DNA of 64,000 nt from Cognatishimia sp. F0-27 (GTDB taxonomy: Bacteria > Pseudomonadota > Alphaproteobacteria > Rhodobacterales > Rhodobacteraceae), in the NCBI RefSeq assembly GCF_020667845.1, contig NZ_JAFMPQ010000019.1, positions 1 to 64,000 on the forward strand. The letters run 5' to 3'. The number at the start of each line of letters is the position of its first letter. The stretch's first letter is position 1. The translations under genes and the position numbers were made by a program. The notes beneath the pieces were generated by a model, which ran no database searches, was not told where the DNA came from, and was given only the letters and a program-made list of their open reading frames with translations. Positions 19,814 to 29,308 of the stretch are shown piece after piece.

Positions 19814-21916
19814 CTAAGCGCTTCGGCTGTGGTTCAAGGGAACGATATCGCCGTCCGCCCTCCGGCGGAACCCTTGGTCGGCGACGGGGACCGCGACATG
19901 GAACACAGTGCCGCGCGGTCCGGGCGACGATGCGCTCACTGTCCCGCCCCAACGCTCGACAAGTTTGTTCACCAGAGCAAGCCCCAGACCGGTGCCCGAC
20001 TCTTCGGATTTGGGCCCGAGACGTTCAAAGGCCGAGAAAATCCGTCTTTCGAACCCGTCCGGAATGCCCGGCCCGTCATCAACAATCTCGATTTGGACCA
20101 TGGTGCCGTCTTGCTTTGCGTGCAGTTCGATCCGCCCGTGCGGCTTGTCATGGTGCTTGATGCAGTTGGAAAGCAAGTTGCGCATGACGATGTCGAAGGC
20201 CTCGGGCGCCGCGGTCACCTGCGGCATCGTTTTTGGAAGCGCAATTTCAAAGCCTTTCGGCGGGCTGATTTGATCAAGTACACCTTGAATACGAGGCAGC
20301 GGGTCGAAACGAACAGGTCGGTCGGCATCATCCTTTTCAAGTGAATAGCTGATCAAATCGTTCATCAAGCGTTTCAGCGCGGCATTTGAGCGTTGCACCA
20401 AGGCCATGTTCGCCAGTGCATCGGTATGCTTCCCGGCGCTCATGTCTTCCTGCGCCATCTGCAAAAGCAGATCCTGTTGCAGAAGCGGCGATTTCAAATC
20501 GTGCGCCGCAACAATCGAAAAACTGCGCAAGCGGTCGTTGACCTGTTCCAGAGCCTCGCTCTGTTCGCGGATTTTCTGTGCTTGGGTTTCGACCCGGGTG
20601 ATATCCTTGCGCACCGCGGCGACATAATCGCCGCCAATCGGGAATTCGCTGAGTTCAAAGACGCGCCCGTCTGCAAGCTTCAGATGACGGGTGGTTTCTG
20701 TACCCGAGAGCGCGTCGCGCACCATCGCTTCTGCGCGGGCGCGGACATTCCTCGTCGCACCGGCCTCGGAGGGCTCTGAACCGATGAGGGTCGTGGCGAT
20801 GGTCTCTGTCATGGTCTGGCCCGCCTTGAGCGCCTTGACCAGATCCGGGCAGGACCGGATCGTGCCGTCGTTCCAGTACACCGGGCGCAGCGCGGTATCG
20901 AAGATCACGATGCTCATATCGATACCGTCCAGCGCATCGACCAGCAGGCGATTGCGCTCATGCGATGCAAAGGCCCGCCGCGCCGAACCGCGCACGCGAA
21001 CCAGACTGAGCAACGCCCCGATGACCAGCACCAGGCTGACAACGGCAATCGCCAGCATGCCTAAGACGCGCGTATCGCCCAGCAGACTGCTTGGCTCTCC
21101 AAACCAGCGGGCTTGCAGTGCGGCCACCTGCCTGTCCGTCAGCCGGTCCGCAATGGCGCCATCGAGCGCGCTCAGCAGCGCGGGACGCGCCGGAGACACA
21201 ATAAACCCCCGCGCCTGTGCCGCGAGACTTGGTTCCAGCGGCATGACCAGCGTGTCGAGACCATGGTTCCGAAGGATCCGGAGAAACCCGTTGGTTGGCG
21301 CAACAACGGCATCGACCTGCCCGGACAGAAGCGGCAGCAGCGATGCGGTCAAGCTGTCTTGCAATACGATTTCCGCGAAAGGCGTTTGTCCGGCGACTGT
21401 CAGGCCATAGGAACCGCGGGTCGCGGCGATGCGCCTGCTTGCGAGGTCTTTTGCTTCCAGAACCGGCCCACCCTTCAGAACGAAAGCCGATGTTGTGAAA
21501 GCCCCAATCGGCTTGGTGAAAAGCCCCGCATCCCGCCGAGCCTCCGTCAGCGCATAAATCGTCGTCAGCTCCACTTCTTCCGCGCGCAAGGCTTCGAGCA
21601 CCGCACCCGGATTGGCGTATTCCCGAAATGTGATGGTGATGCCAAGTTCGCGCGCAAGCTCGCGCGCGATATCGATGGAAAACCCGTCCGCTTGCCCGTT
21701 TTCATTGGTAAAACTGTAGGGAGGGAACGGGTTGTAGCCCATCACCACGCTCTCGTCAGACGAAGCTGTCTGCGCCTTGAGCGCTCCCGGCACGATGGCG
21801 GCTGCCAAAACGACCAGACCCAAAACCAATACTCTGATCGCTCTCACACCATGCCCCACCCGGTCACGACCCGAGCCCGGGCCTTTCTGTTCCTGTCGGC
21901 ACAGGCTAAGCTTCAT
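19814..21916 (-). CDS. Sensor histidine kinase with periplasmic solute-binding domain
   Basis: A 700-residue inner-membrane sensor. The leader or first membrane segment (about 26-48) is followed by a family-3 solute-binding domain (about 55-270; MGYNPFPPYSFTNENGQADGFSIDIARELAREL), a second membrane segment (about 278-300), a PAS-like region (about 320-430; IVIFDTALRPVYWNDG) and the kinase core: H-box AAHDLKSPL, N-box NLLSNCIKH, G1 DDGPGIP and G2 GTGLGLALV. Amino acids or similar solutes are the probable signal. No response regulator gene is adjacent, so it is an orphan kinase. The ribosome site before the ATG is weak. Divergent from the PqiA-like gene. Confidence 0.9.
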   Translation of the reverse strand: MKLSLCRQEQKGPGSGRDRVGHGVRAIRVLVLGLVVLAAAIVPGALKAQTASSDESVVMGYNPFPPYSFTNENGQADGFSIDIARELARELGITITFREYANPGAVLEALRAEEVELTTIYALTEARRDAGLFTKPIGAFTTSAFVLKGGPVLEAKDLASRRIAATRGSYGLTVAGQTPFAEIVLQDSLTASLLPLLSGQVDAVVAPTNGFLRILRNHGLDTLVMPLEPSLAAQARGFIVSPARPALLSALDGAIADRLTDRQVAALQARWFGEPSSLLGDTRVLGMLAIAVVSLVLVIGALLSLVRVRGSARRAFASHERNRLLVDALDGIDMSIVIFDTALRPVYWNDGTIRSCPDLVKALKAGQTMTETIATTLIGSEPSEAGATRNVRARAEAMVRDALSGTETTRHLKLADGRVFELSEFPIGGDYVAAVRKDITRVETQAQKIREQSEALEQVNDRLRSFSIVAAHDLKSPLLQQDLLLQMAQEDMSAGKHTDALANMALVQRSNAALKRLMNDLISYSLEKDDADRPVRFDPLPRIQGVLDQISPPKGFEIALPKTMPQVTAAPEAFDIVMRNLLSNCIKHHDKPHGRIELHAKQDGTMVQIEIVDDGPGIPDGFERRIFSAFERLGPKSEESGTGLGLALVNKLVERWGGTVSASSPGPRGTVFHVAVPVADQGFRRRADGDIVPLNHSRSA

Positions 21917-22014
21917 AGCTTAACGTCCGATAAATGCGTGCATGGTTGCGTCCCAGCGCAGGTTACCCAGCTTGCTTCCGGGCCGATGCATCATTCGAAG
22001 AAGGCCCCGCTGAC

Positions 22015-22527
22015 ATGCAATTTTCCGTCGTGCCCCTCGTTTTGAATATCGTGCTTACGGTGCTCTTCCCGCTGTCCTGGGTGGCGCCGCTGTTGCACAC
22101 CGGCCTTCTTGAAAGCTGGCAGATGCCCGGCTGGCTCGGCGGTGGAACGCTCTTCGCCCCGGACACGATCACGGTGCTTTCGGGCTTGCAGAAACTCTGG
22201 GCGACCGACCTTTTTCTTGCATTGGTGGTGACGGTCTTTGCCCTTGTGGCGCCGATGCTCAAATGCCTTGGGATGGCGCTGATACAAACCGGCTTGCTGT
22301 CGCGCAGAATGCTGCCTGCACTCGGCGTTCTTGCCAAACTCGCGATGGCGGACATCTTTTTGATTGCGCTCTATGTCGTGATCGCCAAGGGGATCGGGAT
22401 CGGGGTCATCATACCGGGCTGGGGGTTGTACGTGTTCACCGGCGCCGTTCTGGGGTCGTTTGCAGTCAGCTTTCTGGAAAGCCGCCAGCAGAAGCCGCCG
22501 CGTCACCCTGCCGATCCGACAGCGTAG
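22015..22527 (+). CDS. PqiA-like (paraquat-inducible protein A) membrane protein
   Basis: A 170-residue integral membrane protein with about four hydrophobic segments. The arrangement with TITVLSGLQKLWATDLFLALVVTVFALVAPMLKCLGM matches the PqiA domain. PqiA proteins work with MCE-type PqiB in envelope lipid transport; no pqiB or mce gene is adjacent, and only a single PqiA domain is present. The ATG at 22015 was chosen because it begins the first membrane segment; the longer open frame adds 27 residues without features. Divergent from the kinase gene, 98 bases away. Confidence 0.8.
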   Translation: MQFSVVPLVLNIVLTVLFPLSWVAPLLHTGLLESWQMPGWLGGGTLFAPDTITVLSGLQKLWATDLFLALVVTVFALVAPMLKCLGMALIQTGLLSRRMLPALGVLAKLAMADIFLIALYVVIAKGIGIGVIIPGWGLYVFTGAVLGSFAVSFLESRQQKPPRHPADPTA

Positions 22528-24578
22528 CCCCCCGGACAACCCGAACGCCAACGCGCTTTGTTTGCAGGAAAAACACGCACAGGAGCGGCGCGGACGTCAT
22601 CGACTCCAGAGATCGCCACCACCGCGACCATGCAGTCATTTCGCAGCTTGGCAGCGATCGTATTGGCTCCAAACCGTGAGTGCTTGAATGTTCTTCGGCT
22701 CGATCGAAGCCTCGCGGGATCTCGCTCCGATCTTTTTCGTTCCGCATGGCAGGACACGGGTGAGATATGATCTTCGGTATCCTCGAAGCCTGAAGTAAGC
22801 CTGACCGACGACCAGTCCGCCAGCGCGAAGCCCGGTCGCCTGAGTCTGTGCCGGATTGGGTTCCTTGATCGGCGCGGTTTTGAGCCGGGCGTTCGAAACC
22901 GCACAGCAAACATGCAAAGGATCGCGGTGTCATTCTGCGATGCAGCGATTTTGACGGGAAAGGTCAATTCCCCTTTGTGGCGAGAGAGCCGTGAGGTCAT
23001 GGTTGTGACAGGTGCGCAACGACGCTCCGCTGACTGACGCACAAGCAGGGAGCGCCCAGCGACATGGGCACCCCCGAGAAAAGCCGCGCGACCACTCCGC
23101 CACTCCTCCCGGCGGGTCTGGTCGGCGGCTTTTTTCGTTCGCGAACGCCGGTTGGCCCCCAAACTTGTCCCGAAGAGAAAAAGCGCGTCCTGCCATAACG
23201 CGCTTCTCGCGCTGTCGCCCCCCCGAGCGCGCACAAGCTAGCATTGGAGAAACGCCCCCCTTTTGGATGGTTCAAGCTGACGGATAGGGTCGCGGCTCTC
23301 GAATGCCCTCAATCACGGCGGCTTCCTCGACGCAATTTTTTGTGCCCCGTGAGGCGCAGCCAAACGGGAAGGACCTGCGTCACGGGGGATTACGGACAGC
23401 TTTACGACGCGCGTATGCAACGCGAACAGCGGCGCACCGAGATCATGAGACACGACACGGAAGCCCATATCATCAAGCCGATTTTCAGGAATCTGAACGG
23501 CAACGGAACCACCGTCTCGCACGAGGTCTGCAAAGAATTGCTACTGCATATTTCCAACGTGGACGCCGCCAAAGCACGCGATCAGCGCGGCGCTCCTCGC
23601 CCCGGCGGTCGAAGAAATCGCGGCCGAGGGACGTCCCTTCAACATGGGTATGCGGTTCCGGTCGCCACGCATATCCATAGGCCGTGTTGCTGGCGCACCG
23701 CACAGGGCTTGAGTGTCACGACGTTGCGCGGGGGCACGGGTCTGGCCGGATAAGGGATTCCGCGTCCGGATGGGATCCGGCCACTTAATCTGACCGAACA
23801 AATGGTCCACCGCTGGAAGAACAAAACCGGTGGCATAGGCTTGGTTGGATATACAGGGCTTCAAGCGCCTACAGAATGCGAAGCATCGATTGCGCAGGGC
23901 TGGTTCTGACCTGACGTGGGACAGGCTTATCTTGGCGGGAGCGGCAAAGGGAAACGTCTGAGCCACGGGCGTCGCAGCACCTGAATTGACCTTATCCGCA
24001 ATCAGTGAATAACGCGGAACGCCGTGGGTGCCGCGTTTTGAGGCGGTATCGATCCGTGCATCGCAAGATGCCCGTTGGTCGCTCTGATCACGACCTTTTG
24101 GGTGCCGGATGCAATCGCGGCAACCCGACACTCAGGCCGATCCGGCGCTTGTCGAATTGCAGCATTGCCGCCGGCTGCTGGCGGGCAAGTGAATGACAAA
24201 CGGGTTGGAAGCTGGTGGCGGCGAGAGGGACGGACAGGCCCATCCCGGCGGTTCAGTGGAACGGAGGCAACAGCCAAGGCAAGGACGGCTTTGGCCGAAC
24301 GATGGATCCTGCGTCGGGCATCGGCCAGCGCAGCCCGATCACATGACAAGTCCGATATGATCGACGATCCGGCGCACTTCCTGCCGCTGCGGGAATGGGA
24401 AGCTGGCTCTTTGGCCAAGGGCGCGTCTTTGCAGGAATGCAACCGTCCCGGCGGCTTCGCACCATGACACCGGGAACACCACCCTCAACTGCGCCGCCTT
24501 GACCACATTGCCATAGTTTATTCATGGAAAACGAATATCATCAACATTTAATCGCAGTAAAACTCATGGGTCTTACGC
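22528..24578. other. Gene-poor 2-kb region, possibly decayed
   Basis: About 2050 bases with no supported gene. Many overlapping open frames exist on both strands but none has a family signature or good start. One patch reads as if protein-like across a frame change: plus-strand codons near 23440-23560 (HDTEAHIIKPIFRNLNGNGTT, then VCKELLLHISNVDAAKA) and, in another frame, LLAPAVEEIAAEGRPFNMGMRF at about 23595-23660. This could be a broken gene but is not identifiable. The strong hairpin at 23079-23135 is listed separately. Base composition becomes AT-richer just before the LysR gene. Confidence 0.5.
23079..23135. terminator. Terminator-like or sRNA-like structured hairpin
   Basis: The arms AAAAGCCG (23079-23086) and CGGCTTTT (23126-23133) pair, the stem continues through GACC/GGTC (23090-23093 with 23120-23123) with one bulge, and an inner CCGCC/GGCGG stem (23097-23101 with 23111-23115) caps it. 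TTTTTT follows on the plus strand. The A-run on the left gives a T-run on the minus strand too, so it could terminate transcription both ways. No gene ends here, so it may be the 3' end of an unannotated small RNA from either side. Confidence 0.5.
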
Positions 24579-25508
24579 ATGGACATCACTCTTATCAAAA
24601 CGTTTCTTGCCGTGGCCAACACTGGTTCGTTTGTGGCCGCCTGTGAGCAATTGTTCGTCACCCAGTCCGCGGTCAGCCTGCGGATACAACGGCTTGAAGA
24701 CAGCCTGGGCCATCCACTGTTCGTTCGCTCCAAAGCAGGAGCGGTTCTGACACCGGAAGGCACACAGTTCGAGCGCTATGCGCTCGGCATTCTGAAACTC
24801 TGGGAGGAAGCCCGCCAGCAAATCGCCATCCCCCAAGGATACACGCGCGCCATATCCATCGGCGCGCAATACTCGCTCTGGCACAGGATGGGATTCCAGT
24901 GGCTGGACGCCATGCAGATGGGGATGCCGGAACTGAGCGTGCATTGCGAATTGGGCACGAGCGACCGCATCATGCGGTTCCTCGTGCATGGCGTAATCCA
25001 CGCGGCTTTGCTCTACACCCCGCAACTGAGGCCCGGATTGATCGCCGAACCGGCACTCAATGACGAATTGATTCTGGTTGCTTCCTGGCCTGGGGCAACG
25101 CTCGACCTCGGTTCGGCATATGTGTCGGTTGATTGGGGCCCGGAATTTACCCACGCCCTCGCAATTGCCCTGCCAGAGCTCACCGATTCCGGTCGCTCGA
25201 TGGCGTTGGGTAGCCTGGCCATGGACTATGTTGTCAATCGCAAGGCCGCGGCCTTCCTGCCTGCCCGGTCTGTCAAACGACACCTTGATGCTGGTCGTCT
25301 GCATATCGTGGCCGAAGCGCCACGGTTTCCCTACCCGTCTTGGGTGATTTGGCGCGAAGACATGCCTGGTGATCTGATCGATCTCGCACGCCGAACTCTG
25401 GCCAGCGTGATACAAGATGCTGAAAACGAACAGGCAATTTACGTCGATCGGATCGACCCGATCGACAGGGCTGACACTGTCCTGCAGTCAAAGATTACAA
25501 ATGAGTAA
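24579..25508 (+). CDS. LysR family transcriptional regulator
   Basis: A 309-residue LysR-type regulator. Residues 1-60 form the winged helix-turn-helix (TFLAVANTGSFVAACEQLFVTQSAVSLRIQRLEDSLGHPLFVR). The rest is a periplasmic-binding-protein-like effector domain of somewhat unusual sequence (AISIGAQYSLWHRMGFQWLDAMQ, IHAALLYTPQLRPGL). The ATG lacks a strong ribosome site and is preceded by AT-rich DNA that probably holds the promoter. No divergent target gene exists upstream. The DUF481 gene starting 136 bases downstream on the same strand is the nearest candidate target. The ligand is unknown. Confidence 0.88.
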   Translation: MDITLIKTFLAVANTGSFVAACEQLFVTQSAVSLRIQRLEDSLGHPLFVRSKAGAVLTPEGTQFERYALGILKLWEEARQQIAIPQGYTRAISIGAQYSLWHRMGFQWLDAMQMGMPELSVHCELGTSDRIMRFLVHGVIHAALLYTPQLRPGLIAEPALNDELILVASWPGATLDLGSAYVSVDWGPEFTHALAIALPELTDSGRSMALGSLAMDYVVNRKAAAFLPARSVKRHLDAGRLHIVAEAPRFPYPSWVIWREDMPGDLIDLARRTLASVIQDAENEQAIYVDRIDPIDRADTVLQSKITNE

Positions 25509-25644
25509 TACTCGGTTTATCTACCATTATTATAAATTTTTGCCCGGCAAACAGACGTAGTAAACCAATCGCAAGCAGAGATGCTCCTGATCAATCGGCC
25601 CTCATTCCGCAGATCAGTTCACCTGGTTGGGAAAGGAATACTTC

Positions 25645-26481
25645 ATGAACGCAATCTCCAAAATCGGCGTCAGCACGCTGGCACTTGTCGCGATGTTGTC
25701 TGCATCCGCCGTGTCTGCACAGCAGCTCGTCGGTGGCGACTCCGTTGCCGCCGACCGCAACGAAGACCTGCGCGAAGCGATCGAGGATGACGCAGAGCGC
25801 GAGTTGGACCGGTTCGGCAACGAAGGCCGTCCACAGGGCTTTGACGGCTCGGTCGCAGTGCGGGCCATCGCGTCGAAAGGCAATACCGACAGCTTCGACA
25901 TCGGCATCGGGTCTGACCTGAACTATGTTTGGGGCCCCAACGGTATCGAGCTTCAGCTGAACTATGCCTATGGCGAAGACGACGGCAAGAAGACCGAAGA
26001 AAGCCTGTTCTACGGCCTGGAATACACCCGCGACTTCAACCCGATGGTGTTTGGCTTTGCCAAGCTGCAGGGCTCAGTTGACGAATTCTCCGATTACGAA
26101 ACGGACACGTTTGCAAGCTTTGGTTTGGGATACCGCGTGTTCAACGAGGCAACCCGTCAATGGTCGGTTCAGGCCGGACCGGGCTACCGGTTCTCGGAAT
26201 TGTCGGACGTCACCCGTGGTGACATCAGCGAGGGCGCGTTCGGCCTCAGTTCGGACTACGCGCACAAGCTGACAGACACCGTGTTCCTGACCAACGACAC
26301 CGATGTGATCTGGTCGGAGTCGGACACCGTGGTGTTCAACGACCTGGCCCTGAACGTGTCGATGACCGACACCGTCGCCCTGCGGACAAGCGTTCTGACC
26401 GAATACCACTCGGAAGTGTCCAAAGGCGTGAAGAACACCGACAACACGTTCGGCGTGTCGCTGGTCTACTCGTTCAACTGA
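25645..26481 (+). CDS. DUF481 (YdiY-like) outer-membrane beta-barrel protein
   Basis: A 278-residue exported protein. A signal peptide (ISKIGVSTLALVAMLSASAVSAQ) is followed by an acidic segment and a series of alternating amphipathic strands (GSVAVRAIASKGNTDSFDIGIGSDLNYVWG, LFYGLEYTRDFNPMVFGFAKLQGSVDEFSDYETDTFASFGLGYRVF) ending in the aromatic C-terminal strand VSLVYSFN typical of outer-membrane barrels. GNTDSF is a DUF481 hallmark. The ATG at 25645 follows GGAAAGGA. Acidic, low-Lys composition suits a marine surface protein. Its own terminator follows; function unknown. Confidence 0.88.
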   Translation: MNAISKIGVSTLALVAMLSASAVSAQQLVGGDSVAADRNEDLREAIEDDAERELDRFGNEGRPQGFDGSVAVRAIASKGNTDSFDIGIGSDLNYVWGPNGIELQLNYAYGEDDGKKTEESLFYGLEYTRDFNPMVFGFAKLQGSVDEFSDYETDTFASFGLGYRVFNEATRQWSVQAGPGYRFSELSDVTRGDISEGAFGLSSDYAHKLTDTVFLTNDTDVIWSESDTVVFNDLALNVSMTDTVALRTSVLTEYHSEVSKGVKNTDNTFGVSLVYSFN

Positions 26482-26507
26482 TCCACAGACGATCCTCATG
26501 TGAACTC

Positions 26508-26533
26508 GGGGCGGAGCAATCCGCCCCTTTTTT
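26508..26533 (+). terminator. Intrinsic terminator after the DUF481 gene
   Basis: A perfect 8-base stem GGGGCGGA / TCCGCCCC with a GCAA tetraloop is followed directly by TTTTTT, 27 bases after the stop codon. This is a textbook rho-independent terminator. Confidence 0.93.
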
Positions 26534-27079
26534 GCCTTTGACGCTTGGAAAACAATCCTTAACCGGCCCTATCGCGGGTCAAGGTGCAGCAATGCAGCAG
26601 CGTAGTCTGATGCCTCGATATCCCGCCTGACTGATATCCGGTTCTCATTCGGAGCCCCGATATCTGCGCGTCTGTGGTGAAAGTCCGGTTACCGCCTGCT
26701 TTACCGGAGCGCGCAACGCGGGGCAGCGACAAGCAACCCTCGATCTTGAGACCTGGATGATGGGTCGATACCCGTCGTCATTGGCCGAATGGACCCGGGA
26801 TCGGGGTGAGTATTCGGTCCGGAGTCTTCTATCCTTGAATCAGCGACCGACAGGCTGAGCACCAAATGGAAGCGGTTTACAGGTTCCGAAAAATCGACCG
26901 GCAGAGATCGCTTTGTGCCGCGGTCGCAGCGAATTTGCACACATCGCGGTGGACGGTCCTGCTTTGGCCGAAGGGCGCGCGGGAAAGGCGCGCCCACAGG
27001 CGTCGCGCGCAATGCCGTCGCTGGATGCGCGTATCGCATGAAATGTGGCGCGGGCGTTTCACGGTGGTTGGCGGGGGCG
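26534..27079. other. Intergenic region without recognised features
   Basis: A 546-base gap between the convergent DUF481 and antiporter genes. Frames at 26701-27114 are open on both strands but lack starts with ribosome sites and any family feature. No further terminator was recognised for the antiporter transcript, which enters from the right. Confidence 0.5.
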
Positions 27080-29002
27080 TCAATCGGGTTTTTCCACGCC
27101 GGTTTCGCGCATGATGCTGCGCATCCGCTCTTCCAGTTGCCGCGCCCAGGCCTCCTGCCGGGAGATCACCGCCGCCATGTAGGCGGTGTTTTCGGTCGGG
27201 GGAATCGCGGGGTCATAATGCTCGGCACTGGCGAGCATGCCTTCGCGGTCCATGTCGTGGAAAGCGGCGACCATGCGTTCGGCCTGATCGCGGCTGTAGC
27301 CCAGCGCTTCGATGGCCGACCGGCTCATGCGCAGCGAGCTGTCATAGGTTTCGCGGATGATGTCTCGGCAGCCTTCGAACCACAGGTCATAGACGTGATT
27401 GCGGTCCACCGCCCGCGCCACAACATGACAGTCCGGATAATGATGATGCACGTAGCGGACCAGCTCGGTGATCTGCGCCTTTCCGTCGATGGCGATCACG
27501 AAGAGCTTTGCCTTGGCGATCCCGGCAGCATGCAGCATGTCCGGACGGGTGGCATCTCCGTAATAGACCTGGATGTTGAAGGCCTTGAGCATCTCCAGTT
27601 GCCGGGCGCTGAAATCAATCACGGTGCAGGGCAGCCCGGCGCCGCGCAAAACCCGGCTGACGATTCCGCCAACGCGGCCATGGCCGGCGATGATGATGTC
27701 GCCCGCGGCCTCGATCTCGTCCATCGGCGTATCATCGGCGGGCACGTAGCGCGGCGCGATCACCTTGTCATAGAGGATAAACAAGGCCGGCGTCAGCAGC
27801 ATTGACAGCGCGACCACCAGCATGAGTTGATCCGCGATGGCCGGCGGCAGCGCGGCGCTCGCCAACGTGAAATTGACCAGCACGAAGCCAAACTCCCCCG
27901 CCTGCGCCAAGCCCAGCGCAAAGAGCCACCGGTCGCTGCCGCGGATGCGGAACACCACGGCCAGCGCAAAGAGGATCGCGGCCTTGAGCACGATCAGCCC
28001 AAGGGTCAGTCCGAGGATCGTCAGAAGACTGCCAAAGAGCAGTGCGAAATTGATCCCCGCCCCAACGGTCATGAAGAACAGGCCCAGAAGCAGACCCTTG
28101 AACGGGTCGATGTCGCTTTCGAGCTCGTGGCGGTATTCGCTGTTGGCCAGCACCACACCGGCAAGGAAGGTGCCTAGTGCCGGCGAAAGCCCGACGAGCG
28201 ACATCAAGAGCGCGATCCCCACGACGATCATCAAGGCGGTCGCCACGAAAAGCTCGCGCAGCTGTGCGGCGGCGATGAAGCGGAAGATCGGGCTTGTCAG
28301 ATAGGATCCCGCGCCGATCACCGCCGCGATGGCAAGAAGAGTGACGAGCGCGGCGGCCCAGCCGGGCAACCCGTCCACGAGGCTGAAAGAAGCGTTTTCG
28401 CCGTGACCGTCTGATGGCGCGCCCGCATGGCCGTTGCTTGCGGAACCATGGGCCAGGTCGGCGGCATGGGCCCCGAGATCGGCCAGTTCCGGTATCGCAA
28501 GCAGCGGGATGATCGCCAGCATAGGGATTACCGCGACATCCTGCGCCAGCAGGACCGAGAAGCTCGATTGGCCGCCATCGCTGCGCAGCAAGCCTTTTTC
28601 TCCAAGCGTTTGAAGCACGATGGCGGTGGAGGACAGCGCCAGAACAAACCCCGCCGCAAGACCGATTGTCCAAGGCTGCCCGAACGCCATCGCGACGCCG
28701 GTCACCGCCAGCACCGTCAGCACCACCTGCCCGCCGCCAAGCCCGAGAAGCCGCGCGCGCATGGACCAGAGCTTGCGTGGTTCGAGTTCGAGGCCGACGA
28801 TGAAAAGCATCATCACGACACCAAACTCGGCAAAGTGCTGGATCGACACCACATCCACGCGCAACACCGTCAGGATCGGGCTGATCAGGATGCCCGCGAT
28901 CAGGTATCCCAGCACGCTACCGAGCCCGAGACGTGAAGCGATGGGCACCGAAAGCACCCCTGCGGTGAGAAAGACGAAAGCGAGCAACAGGAAATCTGTC
29001 AT
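27080..29002 (-). CDS. CPA2-type monovalent cation:proton antiporter (KefB/KefC-like)
   Basis: A 640-residue inner-membrane protein. The N-terminal Na/H-exchanger domain (about 1-390) starts MTDFLLLAFVFLTAGVLSVPIASRLGLGSVLGYLIAGILI and includes LALSSTAIVLQTLGEKGLL and VLLAQDVAVIP. A C-terminal RCK/TrkA-N domain (about 410-530) has the nucleotide-binding IIIAGHGRVGGIVSRVLRGAG. This is the layout of KefB/KefC glutathione-gated potassium efflux systems and YbaL-like antiporters. A His/Gly-rich loop (around residues 180-215) is an insertion. No KefF/KefG-type accessory gene is adjacent. Confidence 0.92.
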   Translation of the reverse strand: MTDFLLLAFVFLTAGVLSVPIASRLGLGSVLGYLIAGILISPILTVLRVDVVSIQHFAEFGVVMMLFIVGLELEPRKLWSMRARLLGLGGGQVVLTVLAVTGVAMAFGQPWTIGLAAGFVLALSSTAIVLQTLGEKGLLRSDGGQSSFSVLLAQDVAVIPMLAIIPLLAIPELADLGAHAADLAHGSASNGHAGAPSDGHGENASFSLVDGLPGWAAALVTLLAIAAVIGAGSYLTSPIFRFIAAAQLRELFVATALMIVVGIALLMSLVGLSPALGTFLAGVVLANSEYRHELESDIDPFKGLLLGLFFMTVGAGINFALLFGSLLTILGLTLGLIVLKAAILFALAVVFRIRGSDRWLFALGLAQAGEFGFVLVNFTLASAALPPAIADQLMLVVALSMLLTPALFILYDKVIAPRYVPADDTPMDEIEAAGDIIIAGHGRVGGIVSRVLRGAGLPCTVIDFSARQLEMLKAFNIQVYYGDATRPDMLHAAGIAKAKLFVIAIDGKAQITELVRYVHHHYPDCHVVARAVDRNHVYDLWFEGCRDIIRETYDSSLRMSRSAIEALGYSRDQAERMVAAFHDMDREGMLASAEHYDPAIPPTENTAYMAAVISRQEAWARQLEERMRSIMRETGVEKPD

Positions 29003-29308
29003 GGCGAAAGGCCTTTTGACGGGTGGCGATCGGGGTGGCGATCAGCGGATTTCGTTACCGTCGCAGACCGGAGGGAAAAGTAAAGCGCGCGCCTGGCGAA
29101 CGCATATCTCCGCATGACCAGGGCGCGGGACGCGCTTGCCCTGCCCTGACCCTGAGGCGCATCGGGTCACGCGTGGGGAGCTACAAACGCGGCAAGCGGT
29201 CTGCACATGCAGGTTGGGCTGCGTCATCCGGGCGACATGGCTGCGGATTGGGGACTTGGTGCCTGTTTGCGGTGTCTGCTTGGGGCACCATCCGGTAGAA
29301 GGGTGACG
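29003..29308. other. Divergent intergenic region (antiporter / PPTase)
   Basis: A 306-base gap holding the 5' regions of the antiporter and phosphopantetheinyl transferase genes. No clear promoter consensus, RNA or repeat was identified. An in-frame ATG of the PPTase frame at 29207 is judged not to be the start. Confidence 0.5.

Noticed and set aside
23041-23140. tRNA-Ser/Leu-like D-arm on the minus strand (GTGGCGGAGTGGTCG)
   Set aside because: No matching anticodon arm, T-arm GGTTCGA or acceptor pairing follows; the same bases form the terminator-like hairpin.
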